Made by a program: the position numbers and the translations under genes. Below the pieces are notes generated by a model. The model did not search any database and was not told the origin of the DNA. It saw only the letters and a program-made list of their open reading frames with translations. Shown here piece after piece: positions 8,601 to 17,239 of a stretch of 64,000 nt of DNA (its first letter is position 1; every line of letters starts with the position of its first letter). Source of the DNA: Nocardia higoensis (lineage in GTDB: Bacteria; Actinomycetota; Actinomycetes; Mycobacteriales; Mycobacteriaceae); contig NZ_JADLQN010000005.1 in the NCBI RefSeq assembly GCF_015477835.1, forward strand, positions 62,001-126,000, given 5' to 3'.

Positions 8601-9875
8601 TCAGGCGCTCAGGTGCACCGGGAACTGAGCGAGATCGTTCTGGGTGAGCACCGGCATGTTCACGATCTGCTCCACCGGCACCGCCAGGCGCAGGCCGGGG
8701 AACCGCTCGAACAGCGCGGGCAGCGCGATACCGGCTTCCAGCCTGGCCAGGGCCGCGCCGGGGCAGATATGCGGGCCGTGGCCGAAGGAGATGTGCCTGG
8801 TGGCGGTGGCGCGGGTGATGTCGAAGGCGTCCGCGTCCTCGCCGTGCACCTCGGTGTCGCGGCCGATCGCGCGGTAGGAGATGACCACGCCGGAGCCCTG
8901 CGGGATCACCGCGTCGCCGAGGTCGATGTCCTCGGTGGCGAAGCGCATGAGCAGGTGGATGACCGGGCCGTCGAAGCGCAGCGTCTCCTCGATGGCGGTC
9001 TCCCAGGACATCTCGCCCGAGCGCACGAGCGCCAGCTGATCCGGGTGGGTGAGCAGCGCGCGCACCGCGGCCAGGATCAGGTTGACGGTGGTCTCGTGAC
9101 CGGCGGCGACCAGCGCCTTGAGGTTGCCGATCACCTCCTCCTCGGTGAGCGGGGTCTCCTCGTCGGTGGAGTAGATCAGCGCGGAGGTGAGATCGTCGCC
9201 CGGCTCGGCGGTCTTGCGGCGCACCATCGCGGTGAAGTACTCGTCCATCAGGTCGATCACCTTCAGGCGCTCGTCCTGCGGGGTCATGATCGAGAAGAAC
9301 GCCTTGTACCAGTCGAGCAGCATCTTCTGGTCGGCGCCCGGAACGCCCATCAGCTCGCCGATCACCCGCATGGGCAGCGGGTAGGCGAAGATCTCCTTCA
9401 GGTCGACGGCCTCGCCCTCGGCGGCGGCGCGCTCGAGGTCGTCGAGCAGTTCGGCGACGTACTGCTCGATGCGGGGCTTCAGCGCGTCGAGGCGACGGCG
9501 GGTCAGCGCCTGGGTGGTCTTGATCCGCAGCCTGCGGTGCTCGGCGCCGTCCACGGTGAACATGGAGCGGTCCACGTCGATCATGCCGATCAGCGGCCAC
9601 TGCCTGGTGACCGCGCCGGAGGTCCACAGCGACCAGGAGTTGATGTCCTTGACGAGCCTGGGATCGGTGAGCAGTTGCCGGGCCAACGTGTGCCGGGTGA
9701 CGGTGTAGGCGGGCACGCCGAGCAGGTCGATCTTCGCCAGCGGGCCCGACTCGCGCAGCAAGCTGGTCTCGCCCGCCAGATTCGAGATCATCGGATCGAT
9801 GACGATGGTGTCCGTGTCGTGCGGGCCGCCGGAGCTGTCACCGGCGTGATCTGGGTCTGTGTGCGGGCAACTCAC
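8601..9875 (-). CDS. Cytochrome P450, conservon-associated (canonical motifs)
   Basis: 424-residue P450, last gene of the conservon operon. All hallmarks are present: I-helix AGHETT, K-helix ETLR (E-x-x-R), and the heme loop FGHGPHICPGAALAR with Cys371 as the thiolate ligand. The N-terminal part has MFTVDGAEHRRLR and the central part MRVIGELMGVP. GTG 9875 abuts the preceding P450 stop (9876-9878) with no gap, so the two are co-transcribed and probably translationally coupled. Conservon P450s in Streptomyces are known members of such operons, but their substrates are mostly unknown. Ferredoxin partners are not encoded nearby. Confidence 0.95.
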   Translation of the reverse strand: MSCPHTDPDHAGDSSGGPHDTDTIVIDPMISNLAGETSLLRESGPLAKIDLLGVPAYTVTRHTLARQLLTDPRLVKDINSWSLWTSGAVTRQWPLIGMIDVDRSMFTVDGAEHRRLRIKTTQALTRRRLDALKPRIEQYVAELLDDLERAAAEGEAVDLKEIFAYPLPMRVIGELMGVPGADQKMLLDWYKAFFSIMTPQDERLKVIDLMDEYFTAMVRRKTAEPGDDLTSALIYSTDEETPLTEEEVIGNLKALVAAGHETTVNLILAAVRALLTHPDQLALVRSGEMSWETAIEETLRFDGPVIHLLMRFATEDIDLGDAVIPQGSGVVISYRAIGRDTEVHGEDADAFDITRATATRHISFGHGPHICPGAALARLEAGIALPALFERFPGLRLAVPVEQIVNMPVLTQNDLAQFPVHLSA

Positions 9876-11147
9876 TTAGAAACCTCCGACAACGGGAACC
9901 GGTGTGTAGCGGACGGGCACACTGCTCAGACCGCGCAGCCACGGGTTGGGCTTGCGGACGAGCTCGTGCTCGGGGACGGCGAGATCGATGTCGGGCAGGC
10001 GGTCGAGCAGCACTTCGATGCCGGTCCGCGAGATGACCTCGGCGATCTGCTGCGCGGGGAACGGGCAGCGGAATTCCCCGTGGCTGAAGGCGAAGTGCGC
10101 GCTGTTGCCCGCCTGCGCCGGTTCGGGCCCGTCGCCGAGCTGCTGGCGCACGTGCGGATCGGAGTTCGCGGCCCCGAGTCCGAGCAGCAGCATGTCGCCC
10201 GCCCGGATCACCTGGTTGCCGAGCCTGGTGTCGCGGGTGGCCCAGCGGCCGGCCAGGATCTGGGTCGGCGCTTCCTCCCACAGCACTTCGTTCATGGCCT
10301 GGCCGATGCTGTGCCTGCCGCCGCCGAGCGCCGCGGCGAACCGGTCGTCGACGAGCATCAGCCGCACCGAGTTCACCAGCCAGTCGGAGGTGGGCAGGTA
10401 GCCCGCCGCCGTGATGGCCATCAGGTTGTGGATGTACTCCTCGTCGGTGAACGGCGCGGGGTAGTTCAGCATGCGGGTGACGATGTCGTCACCGCCGCGG
10501 GTCTTGGCCTGTGCGAGCAGCCGCGCCATCAGCTCGTAGAACCGCACGTGCGCGGCCTGGGCGTCCGCCCCGCCCATGGACAGCGCGCGCATGGTCCACG
10601 CCAGCAGCGAGCCGTCCTCGGCGGCGAAGCCGAGCGTCGAGGCCAGCGCGAGCAGCGGCAGGGGCTCGGCGTACTCGGCGACGAGGTCGGCCCGGCCGCG
10701 TCCGCAGAACGAGTCGATCAAGCGGTCGGCGATGTCCTCGACGGTGCGACGCAGGGCGAACGGATCCACCCCGTCCAACGCGGCTTCCACCATCTCGGAA
10801 TGGCGGCGGTGCTCGGCGCCGACGGTGTAGTAGATCGAGGGCACCGGCATGCCGACCATCGGGCGCAGCGGCCAGTCCTCGGGGACGTTCGGCCACTGGT
10901 TCCAGCTGTCGGACTTGCGGTTGAACAGCTCGGAATCGCTGGTCACCTGGTGCAATTCGCGGTAGCCGATCACCAGCCAGGCCGGGAAACCGCCGTAGAG
11001 CTCCACCGGAACCACCGGGCCGCACTCGCGACGGACGCGGGCGTAGAGACCGTAGGGGTCGGAGAGGAACTCGGGGCCGTCCAACGGCACCGCACCGGGA
11101 TGAGCGGGGCAGCCTGACCAGGCGGTGGCCTGTTCGGCGGAATTCAC
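9876..11147 (-). CDS. Cytochrome P450, conservon-associated, atypical I-helix
   Basis: 423-residue P450. It begins with the P450-like segment SGCPAHPGAVPLDGPEFLSDPYGLYARVRRECGPVVPVEL. It has an E-x-x-x pattern near NEVLWEEAPTQILAGRWA and the heme loop FSHGEFRCPFPAQQIAE with Cys361. The I-helix reads TAAGYLPTSDWLVN, so the usual acid-alcohol pair of AGxET/DT is absent, suggesting altered oxygen activation or a non-monooxygenase role. GTG 11147 overlaps the upstream GTPase stop by 4 bp (GTGA). It is related in layout to the P450 at 55787-57307, which also lacks the acid-alcohol pair; both are followed by a canonical P450. Confidence 0.9.
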   Translation of the reverse strand: MNSAEQATAWSGCPAHPGAVPLDGPEFLSDPYGLYARVRRECGPVVPVELYGGFPAWLVIGYRELHQVTSDSELFNRKSDSWNQWPNVPEDWPLRPMVGMPVPSIYYTVGAEHRRHSEMVEAALDGVDPFALRRTVEDIADRLIDSFCGRGRADLVAEYAEPLPLLALASTLGFAAEDGSLLAWTMRALSMGGADAQAAHVRFYELMARLLAQAKTRGGDDIVTRMLNYPAPFTDEEYIHNLMAITAAGYLPTSDWLVNSVRLMLVDDRFAAALGGGRHSIGQAMNEVLWEEAPTQILAGRWATRDTRLGNQVIRAGDMLLLGLGAANSDPHVRQQLGDGPEPAQAGNSAHFAFSHGEFRCPFPAQQIAEVISRTGIEVLLDRLPDIDLAVPEHELVRKPNPWLRGLSSVPVRYTPVPVVGGF

Positions 11148-11779
11148 GATCGAACTCCGTTCGCCTGCGCCCGGGTGTAGAGCTGCTCGACCAGCGTCAC
11201 CAGCACCTGCTTGGACGACTCGCGCGAGCGGGCATCGCAGTCCAGCAACGGCACGTCCGGATCCAGATCGAGCGCGTCGCGCACGTCGTCGAGTTGGTGG
11301 GGGCCGCCGCCGAAGTTGTTGCAGGCCACCACGAAGGCGGTGCCCTGGCTCTCCAGCCGGTCGATGGCATACCAGGAGTCGGAGATCCGGCGGCGATCCA
11401 CCAGCACGATCGCGCCGAGCGCGCCGCTGAACAGCCGGTCCCACAGGAACCAGAAGCGCTGCTGGCCCGGCGCGCCGAACAGGTAGAGCACGTTCTCGGA
11501 GTCGATGGTGATGCGGCCGAAGTCGAAGGCGACGGTGGTCGTCGATTTGCCGGGCGCGCCGGTGAGATCGTCGATGCCCACGCCCGCGTCGGTCATGGTC
11601 GCCTCGGTGTCCAGCGGGCGGATCTCGCTGACCGAACGGACCATGGTGGTCTTGCCCACGCCGAACCCGCCGACGATGACGATCTTCAGGCCCTGGCTCG
11701 CGGTGCCGAGCAGTGGTGCGTCGGAACGCAGGGGCGCGGCCGTCGCGATCGATGTGTTAGAGACTGCGGAGTCCAACAA
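11144..11779 (-). CDS. Conservon GTP/ATP-binding protein (CvnD-like)
   Basis: 211-residue small GTPase-like protein. Walker A is GGFGVGKTT (residues 37 to 45), and the second block FGAPGQQRFWFLWDRL corresponds to the switch II D-x-G-Q-like region. The guanine-specificity region is degenerate (VVACNNFGG in place of NKxD), as is usual in this family. The start overlaps the DUF742 gene by 23 bp, and the stop overlaps the following P450 by 4 bp. In Streptomyces coelicolor conservons, CvnA-CvnD form a membrane complex likened to eukaryotic G-protein systems, with the roadblock protein acting on the GTPase. Role here inferred from the identical gene set. Confidence 0.92.
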   Translation of the reverse strand: MLDSAVSNTSIATAAPLRSDAPLLGTASQGLKIVIVGGFGVGKTTMVRSVSEIRPLDTEATMTDAGVGIDDLTGAPGKSTTTVAFDFGRITIDSENVLYLFGAPGQQRFWFLWDRLFSGALGAIVLVDRRRISDSWYAIDRLESQGTAFVVACNNFGGGPHQLDDVRDALDLDPDVPLLDCDARSRESSKQVLVTLVEQLYTRAQANGVRS

Positions 11780-12122
11780 GCACCTTCTCGAGGGTGGTGG
11801 AGTCGAGAACCAGGTGGTCGCCGAAGCGCCCGGCTCGTGGATGACGCACGGTGATCTTGCCCGCCGCCAGCAGGTCGGAGAGCAGCACCGTGGTGATGCC
11901 GACCGGCAGCCGCAGCTCGGCCGCGATCTCCACCACCGAGGTGGGGGATCGGCAGATGCGCAGGATCGCCGCGTGCTCGGAGGGCATACCCGGCGCGGGC
12001 TCGGATTCGCTGACCACCAGGGTCACCAGATCGAAAGCGTCCGTGTCGGGTTGGCTGCGGCCACCGGTGAGCGTGTACAGCCGGTCGGGGCTGTCGTCGC
12101 GTCCCGGTCTGGGTCTGCTCAC
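11757..12122 (-). CDS. DUF742 protein (CvnC-like)
   Basis: 121-residue protein with the DUF742 pattern RLYTLTGGR near the N-terminus, then FDLVTLVV and a winged-helix-like stretch SEHAAILRICRSPTSVVEIAAELRLPVGITTVLLSDLLAAGKITV. It ends LDSTTLEKVLVGLRSL, typical of the family. The start overlaps the roadblock stop by 4 bp. It is the third component of the conservon. Its HTH-like fold suggests protein or nucleic-acid binding; the biochemical role is not known. Confidence 0.93.
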   Translation of the reverse strand: MSRPRPGRDDSPDRLYTLTGGRSQPDTDAFDLVTLVVSESEPAPGMPSEHAAILRICRSPTSVVEIAAELRLPVGITTVLLSDLLAAGKITVRHPRAGRFGDHLVLDSTTLEKVLVGLRSL

Positions 12123-12568
12123 GACCGCGACGCCCCGGCCGCCCGCGGTGCGGCCACTCGTGGGGCGGCCACTCGCGGGGCGGCGGTGAGCTGATCACCG
12201 AGCTGCTCGACGAGTTCGCGCATGTTGTGCCCGATCAGGCCCGCGTCGGCGTCCTCGTCGGCGAGCACGGCCAGATGCGCGCCGAGACCGGCTTCGACGA
12301 TGAACAGGATGCCGCCGTAGAACTCGGTCATCGACTGGCGCACACCGCTTCTGCCGTCGCCGAACTCGGCCGAGGCGCCGTGCGCGAGTGACTGGATGCC
12401 CGCGGCGATGGCGGCCAGCTGATCGGCCTTGTCGATGGTCAGTTCCGGGGTGTGGCAGATCTTCAGGCCGTCACCGGACAGCAGCAGCGCGTGCCGGGTC
12501 TGCGGGGTCCGCTGTAGCAACTGCTCGAGCAGCCATCCGAGCTCGGCGGGGGTGGTCGAAGAGGTCAT
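12119..12568 (-). CDS. Roadblock/LC7 domain protein (CvnB-like)
   Basis: 149-residue protein with a roadblock/longin-type domain: ELGWLLEQLLQRTPQTRHALLLSGDGLKI near the N-terminus, then LAAIAAGIQSLAHGASAEFGDG, GGILFIVEAGLGAHLAVLAD and the helix GLIGHNMRELVEQLGDQL. Related proteins such as MglB act on small GTPases. The C-terminal tail (APRVAAPRVAAPRAAG) is a short repeat also visible as a 15-bp duplication in the DNA at 12150-12179. ATG 12568 overlaps the kinase stop by 4 bp. Confidence 0.93.
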   Translation of the reverse strand: MTSSTTPAELGWLLEQLLQRTPQTRHALLLSGDGLKICHTPELTIDKADQLAAIAAGIQSLAHGASAEFGDGRSGVRQSMTEFYGGILFIVEAGLGAHLAVLADEDADAGLIGHNMRELVEQLGDQLTAAPRVAAPRVAAPRAAGASRS

Positions 12569-14004
12569 CGATCGTTCTCCAGGGCGACGGGCGGGGACGG
12601 GGGGACGTGGTCCTGGGCGTCACGCCCGGTGAACGCCCGTTGGAAGGCTCCCAGTGCGGCGGGCCGCGTGGGTGGCGACGTCGGCTCCTGGGCGGCCCGC
12701 AGGGTGGCCGAACCCGGGGAGCGTTTCTCGACGAGCCCCTCGGGATGGGCCGCGGCCAAGGTCTGACCGCGTTTGCGCTTGGGCAGCGGCGCGTCGTCGC
12801 CGATCAGCCGCACGGTCGTGGACTCCTGGCGGGTGTCCGGCGCGGGCGCGACGGCGATGGGCGGGGCGACCGGAGCCCGCACCACGGCGGGGGTGTGGGC
12901 GCTGTCGAGCTGGGCGATGAGTTCGCGCGGGACCACCACGACCACCGCGGTGCCGCCGATGGCCGAGGGGCGGTAGGAGACGGTGAGGCCGTGCTTGCGG
13001 GCGAGGTGACCGACGACGGCCAGGCCGAGGCGGGTGCCGGTGAGGGCGGCGAGGTCGGCTTCGGCCTGGGTGTTGCCGTCGCGACCGCTCGACACCGCGA
13101 GTTCGGCCCGGCGCAGCGCGGATTCGCCCATCACCAGGCCGCTGTCCTCGATGGTGACGATCACGCCCGCGGGCACCTCGGCGGCGTAGACGTGCACCTC
13201 GGTGGTGGGCGGGGAGAAGTTGCAGGCGTTGTCGAGCAGCTCGGCCAGCGTGTGCATCACGCCCTCGGCGGCGTGCCCGGCGACCGCGATCTCGGCGATC
13301 GCCCGCAGCCGCACCCGCTGGTAGCCGGCGACCCGGCCCATCGCGCCGCGCAGGATCGACTCCATGCTGATCGGCTTGGCCCAGCGCCTGCCCGAGCGCG
13401 CGCCGCTGAGCACCGCGATGGAGTCGGCGAGGCGCCCGGCCTGCGCGGTGCGGTGGTCGAGCAGCAACAGGTCGGCCAGCACCTTGGGGTCGTCGTGGCG
13501 ATGTTCCATCTCGCGCAGTTCGGCCAGCATGCTCGTGGTCATCGCCTGGATACGGCCCGCGGCGCCCGCGAAGGCGGCCAGCGCGGCGGTCCTGCGATTC
13601 TCGTCGCGGCGGGCCACGTCGATCGCCCGGGAGGTGGCGGCGCGCTCGTCGGCCACCATGGACTCCATTGCGGCGCAACGGTTCTCGGCATCGTTGCGCC
13701 GGTGCTCGGCCTCGGCGGCCCTGGCCTCGGCCGCGGTGACGGCGCGCGCGTTCACGGCGGCCTTGCGGCGGAACCACAGGGCGGCGAACACCGCGATCGT
13801 CAGCAGCGCGCCGACGACGGCGATGCCGATGGTGAGCGGTAGGCGCGCCGACCCCCCGGTGAGCAGGTAGGCCGCGACGGCCGATCCGGCGGTGACGGCG
13901 ATACCCAGTACCGGAACCACTGCGAGGGCCGCTCGCCCGGGAACCGTCTGTTCGTCTGCCGACGGATTCGATGAATCTGACACGCCCTGCACTTTCACGC
14001 TCAC
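12565..14004 (-). CDS. Nitrate/sensor-type histidine kinase-like ATP-binding protein (CvnA-like)
   Basis: 479-residue membrane protein heading the conservon. Two TM helices lie near the N-terminus (AALAVVPVLGIAVTAGSAVAAYLL and LPLTIGIAVVGALLTIAVFAALW), with only a very short loop between them, followed by an Ala/Glu/Arg-rich coiled coil. An HATPase domain then has the N box LAELLDNACNFSPP and G box GTRLGLAVVG. A clear phospho-accepting H-box is not evident, so kinase activity is uncertain. The C-terminal 120 residues are Pro/Ala/Arg-rich linker. GTG 14004 is chosen over upstream codons because the sequence before it (PGGRIP) looks non-coding; GTG 13998 and 13992 are also possible. Confidence 0.88.
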   Translation of the reverse strand: MSVKVQGVSDSSNPSADEQTVPGRAALAVVPVLGIAVTAGSAVAAYLLTGGSARLPLTIGIAVVGALLTIAVFAALWFRRKAAVNARAVTAAEARAAEAEHRRNDAENRCAAMESMVADERAATSRAIDVARRDENRRTAALAAFAGAAGRIQAMTTSMLAELREMEHRHDDPKVLADLLLLDHRTAQAGRLADSIAVLSGARSGRRWAKPISMESILRGAMGRVAGYQRVRLRAIAEIAVAGHAAEGVMHTLAELLDNACNFSPPTTEVHVYAAEVPAGVIVTIEDSGLVMGESALRRAELAVSSGRDGNTQAEADLAALTGTRLGLAVVGHLARKHGLTVSYRPSAIGGTAVVVVVPRELIAQLDSAHTPAVVRAPVAPPIAVAPAPDTRQESTTVRLIGDDAPLPKRKRGQTLAAAHPEGLVEKRSPGSATLRAAQEPTSPPTRPAALGAFQRAFTGRDAQDHVPPSPPVALENDR

Positions 14005-14189
14005 GGGGATCCGACCACCCGGCCGCAGCTCCCCTTCTGCGTCGCCGAGTCGATCGAAATACGCGCCCCGACAAGCATCAATCGGGCAAGAGCATAGCCA
14101 GCCGCATGGGCGTTGGCTACCCGGAGACAAACGCCCTGGCAGGCGGTGCACGGGTTCGGCGGCAGGCGATCTCGGTGTGCGCGCCCCGA

Positions 14190-15041
14190 TCAGGGGGCGG
14201 TATCGCCCGTGCTGTCGGTATCGCCCGGGATGTCGAACTCGGCGAATACCGGCGCGTGGTCGCTGGCGCCCTTGCCCTTCCTGGCTTCGCGGTCGACACC
14301 GGCGTCGACGACCGTCGCGGCCAGCGTGGGTGAGGCCAGCAGGAAATCGATGCGCATGCCCTCCTTACGAGGGAAGCGCAGCTGGGTGTAATCCCAGTAG
14401 GTGTAGACGCCGGGCCCGGGTGCGAACGGGCGCATCACGTCGGTGAATCCGGTGTCCAGGATGGCGGTGAAGGCCTCGCGCTCGGGACCGGAGGTGTGCG
14501 TCTTGCCCTCGAAGAACTCCGGCGACCACACGTCGTCGTCGGTGGGCGCGATGTTCCAGTCGCCGACCAGCGCGATCCTGGCCTGCGGATGCTCGGTCAG
14601 CCAGCGCTGCGCGTTGTCGCGCAGCACCGACAGCCACTCCAGCTTGTAGGTGTAGTGCGGATCGCCGAGGGCGCGGCCGTTGGGTACGTACAGGCTCCAC
14701 ACCCGGACCCCGCCGCAGGTGGCCGCCAGCGCGCGCGACTCCACCACCGGGCTGGGCAGCAAGGAGTTCCCGGCTTCCTTGTCGAAACCGGGCTGTCCGG
14801 GGAAGGCGGTCGCCACGTCGTCGAGGCCGACGCGGGACGCGATGGCCACGCCGTTCCACTGGTTGACACCGAGATGGGCGACCTCGTAACCGAGCGCCTC
14901 GAAGCGCTCGAACGGGAACTGATCGTCGCGGCACTTGGTTTCCTGCATGGCCAGCACGTCGATGTCGTGCTCGTCGAGCCAGGCGGTCACCCGGTCCACG
15001 CGGGAACGGATCGAGTTGACGTTCCAGGTCGCCAGTCGCAC
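14190..15041 (-). CDS. xthA: Exodeoxyribonuclease III
   Basis: 283-residue AP endonuclease/3'-5' exonuclease of base-excision repair. Conserved blocks run in order: VRLATWNVNSIRSR (metal-binding Asn), LAMQETKCRDDQFP (catalytic Glu), NGVAIASR, GDWNIAPTDDDVW (the D-x-N motif), YTYWDYTQLRFPRKEGMRIDFLLAS, and the terminal SDHAPVFAEF with the catalytic His. GTG 15041 matches the family N-terminus. GTG 15077 overlaps the preceding GNAT stop by 4 bp and would add 12 residues, so it is a real alternative. The gene order xthA-GNAT-def matches M. tuberculosis Rv0427c-Rv0429c. Confidence 0.96.
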   Translation of the reverse strand: MRLATWNVNSIRSRVDRVTAWLDEHDIDVLAMQETKCRDDQFPFERFEALGYEVAHLGVNQWNGVAIASRVGLDDVATAFPGQPGFDKEAGNSLLPSPVVESRALAATCGGVRVWSLYVPNGRALGDPHYTYKLEWLSVLRDNAQRWLTEHPQARIALVGDWNIAPTDDDVWSPEFFEGKTHTSGPEREAFTAILDTGFTDVMRPFAPGPGVYTYWDYTQLRFPRKEGMRIDFLLASPTLAATVVDAGVDREARKGKGASDHAPVFAEFDIPGDTDSTGDTAP

Positions 15042-15073
15042 GAGATGGGCCTTCCTCACCGCCGGAGCCGGGG

Positions 15074-16048
15074 TCACGACGCCGGAGCGGCGTAGCGGTA
15101 GTAGTGGTGGTCGACGAAACCGAGGTCGCGGTAGAGCGCGAGCGCTCCCGCGTTGTTCGCGGCGACCTGGACGTAGGCGTGGGTCGCGCCGCGGTCGCGG
15201 CCCCAGCGGATCAGTTCCGCGTTCACCAGGACGGCCAGGCCATGCCTTCGATGCTCGGCGGCGACCGACACACAGGTCAGTCCGACCCAGCGCCGGCCGT
15301 CGGGGGCGGTGGTCAGCGCGCCGCGGGCGATCGCGATGGGGCGGGGCAGCCCCAGCGAGGCGAAGCCGAGCGTGCCCTCGCGGACCGCGGTGAGCACATC
15401 GCGATCCGGCGGGGCGACCGGCTGCTCGGACGGCGCCTCCCCGCGCAGCGCGTGCATCTGCAGCCAGGCCTCGTCGGGTTCGGGTGCGGTGCGCACCATC
15501 GACGGGCCCTGCGGCAGCACGAAATTGTCGATGTCCAGGCCGAGCACCAGGGTCTCACCCCAGGTGTGCCAGCCCGGCGGCGCGGGAGCCAGCCGGTCGG
15601 GCAGCACCAGGCGCGGCGGCAGCTCGCGGGCGGCGAACCATTCGCTCAGCCGGTGCAGCACATCTCGGCCCAGCCGCGCGGGCTGGCCGGGAAGGCCCAG
15701 CGGCACAGCCGAATTCGCGCGATCGGTGTAGCCGTGACCGGCGCGCGCCAGCCAGCCGTCGATCATCTCGCATTCCAGGCCCGGCCAGGCGTCGGCTGCC
15801 GCGGCTTCCAGCGCCCGGATCTCGCCGGTGCGCACGGGGCGGGGGCCCACCACGCGGACCGCGACGATCTGGTCGGCGGTGACAGTGACGGTGCCGCCCG
15901 CGCTGTCGCGCACGGTCAGCGGATCCAGCGTGACCACCTCACCGATCACGTCGGTCAGCGGCGGTGAACTGCCCGCGGGCAGCCGGTAGCGCAGCACCAC
16001 CCGGCGGCCGGGTGCTATCGCGGGCGAGGGCGCCGGGTCAGTCGTCAT
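15074..16048 (-). CDS. GNAT family N-acetyltransferase (Rv0428c-like)
   Basis: 324-residue protein. The N-terminal third has an SH3-like barrel feel (GRRVVLRYRL ... DVIGEVVTLDPLTVRDSAGGTVTV). The C-terminal GNAT domain shows the acetyl-CoA motif VGLTCVSVAAEHRRHGLAVLVNAELIRWG and the closing NNAGALALYRDLGFVDHHYYRY. Its start overlaps the def stop by 11 bp, and its end touches xthA, so the three form an operon. The acetyl acceptor is unknown; the link with def only suggests, weakly, a protein N-terminus or ribosome-linked role. Confidence 0.9.
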   Translation of the reverse strand: MTTDPAPSPAIAPGRRVVLRYRLPAGSSPPLTDVIGEVVTLDPLTVRDSAGGTVTVTADQIVAVRVVGPRPVRTGEIRALEAAAADAWPGLECEMIDGWLARAGHGYTDRANSAVPLGLPGQPARLGRDVLHRLSEWFAARELPPRLVLPDRLAPAPPGWHTWGETLVLGLDIDNFVLPQGPSMVRTAPEPDEAWLQMHALRGEAPSEQPVAPPDRDVLTAVREGTLGFASLGLPRPIAIARGALTTAPDGRRWVGLTCVSVAAEHRRHGLAVLVNAELIRWGRDRGATHAYVQVAANNAGALALYRDLGFVDHHYYRYAAPAS

Positions 16049-16628
16049 GGCCGAACGGATCGGGCACCTCGCCGGGCACCCAGCTCAACCCGGGCGTGCC
16101 CCAGCCGTTGCGTTTGATGGTCTTCTTCGCCGAGCGGGCGTGGCGGCCGATCAGCTTGTCCACGTACAGGTAGCCGTCGAGGTGGCCGACCTCGTGCTGG
16201 AGCATCCTGGCGAAGAAGCCCTCGCCGCTGATGTCGACCGGTTCGCCGTTCTCGTCGGTGCCGGTGACCCTGGCCCAGTTCGCCCGTCCGGTCGGGAACT
16301 GCTCGCCCGGTACCGACAGGCAGCCTTCCACGTCGTCGTCCGGGTCGGGCATGGTCTCGGGAATCTCCGAGGTCTCCAGGACCGGGTTGATCACCGCGCC
16401 GCGTCTGCGCACCGGTTCGCCGTCCGCGCCGACATCGGGGCAGTCGTAGACGAACAGGCGCAGCGACACTCCCACCTGATTGGCGGCCAGACCCACGCCG
16501 TTGGCGACGTCCATCGTCTCGTACATGTCCGCGACCAGCTCCGCCAACTCCGCCGGGGACTGGGTGACCGGTTGGGTCGGATTGTGCAGCACCGGGTCGC
16601 CGACGATCACGATGGGGAGAATTGCCAT
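16038..16628 (-). CDS. def: Peptide deformylase
   Basis: 196-residue metalloenzyme that removes the formyl group from nascent proteins. Three motifs are present: motif 1 GVGLAANQVG, motif 2 EGCLSVPGE with the Cys metal ligand, and motif 3 QHEVGHLDG with both His ligands and the catalytic Glu. Motif 3 has Gly where most family members carry Asp (HExDHLxG), a minor change outside the ligands. ATG 16628 (MAILPIVIVGDPVLH) matches family starts. A loop of about 15 residues with PETMPDPDDDVE precedes motif 2. First gene of the def-GNAT-xthA operon. Confidence 0.97.
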   Translation of the reverse strand: MAILPIVIVGDPVLHNPTQPVTQSPAELAELVADMYETMDVANGVGLAANQVGVSLRLFVYDCPDVGADGEPVRRRGAVINPVLETSEIPETMPDPDDDVEGCLSVPGEQFPTGRANWARVTGTDENGEPVDISGEGFFARMLQHEVGHLDGYLYVDKLIGRHARSAKKTIKRNGWGTPGLSWVPGEVPDPFGHDD

Positions 16629-16815
16629 GACCGGAAAGCCTACCCGGCGCGCCGGGTTGACCAGCGCCGGACCGCAAGCCCCGGAGCGGGGGCTACCGGC
16701 CGTTAGGCAACACGCCGACGTTCGGCCCCGGAGCGTCCCCGGCCACCGTGGTTCAATGAACCGCGACGGACGAGCACCCATTTTTCGTCTGGAGATCACT
16801 CGGCGAGGGAGCGAG

Positions 16816-17151
16816 ATGGACGGCGCAGCGGCTCGGAATCCTTCCGCGATCGGCAACGACCTACCCACCGGCGACAGTGGTGCGGAAGGCGACGACCCCA
16901 GTGGTCTGTCCCGCCGCGAACTCGACATCCTGGCCTTCGAGCGGCAGTGGTGGAAGTACGCCGGGGCCAAGGAAGAGGCCATCCGCGAACTGTTCGGCAT
17001 GTCCCCGACCCGCTACTACCAGGTGCTCAACGCCGTGGTGGACCGGCCGGAGGCACTGGTCGCCGACCCGATGCTGGTGAAGCGGTTGCGCAGGCTGCGC
17101 GCCAGCAGGCAGAAGGCGCGGGCGGCGCGCCGTCTCGGTTTCCAGGTATGA
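16816..17151 (+). CDS. DUF3263 protein (Rv0430-like)
   Basis: 111-residue protein. The DUF3263 core is SRRELDILAFERQWWKYAGAKEEAIRELFGMSPTRYYQVLNAVVDRPEALVADPMLVKRLRRLR, which contains an HTH-like helix pair (EEAIRELFGMSPTRYYQVLNAV), so DNA binding is likely. ATG 16816 lies behind GAGGGAGCGAG and agrees with the family length; an in-frame ATG at 16756 would add 20 residues. It sits between def and a LytR_C protein exactly as Rv0430 does in M. tuberculosis. Function not established. Confidence 0.88.
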   Translation: MDGAAARNPSAIGNDLPTGDSGAEGDDPSGLSRRELDILAFERQWWKYAGAKEEAIRELFGMSPTRYYQVLNAVVDRPEALVADPMLVKRLRRLRASRQKARAARRLGFQV

Positions 17152-17239
17152 GCTCGGCGGGTATGAGCTCGGCGGCGCTCGTGCGTTTCGCGGGCCCGAT
17201 GCGGGCGCGTCCTGGCTTCGAGCGACTAGGGTCGGCACG

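Noticed and set aside
8544..11117. Open frame of 857 codons opposite the two P450 genes
   Set aside because: Antisense shadow of two certain P450 genes.
12388..13842. Open frame of 484 codons opposite the conservon kinase gene
   Set aside because: Antisense shadow; biased Gly/Ala/Val composition without motifs.
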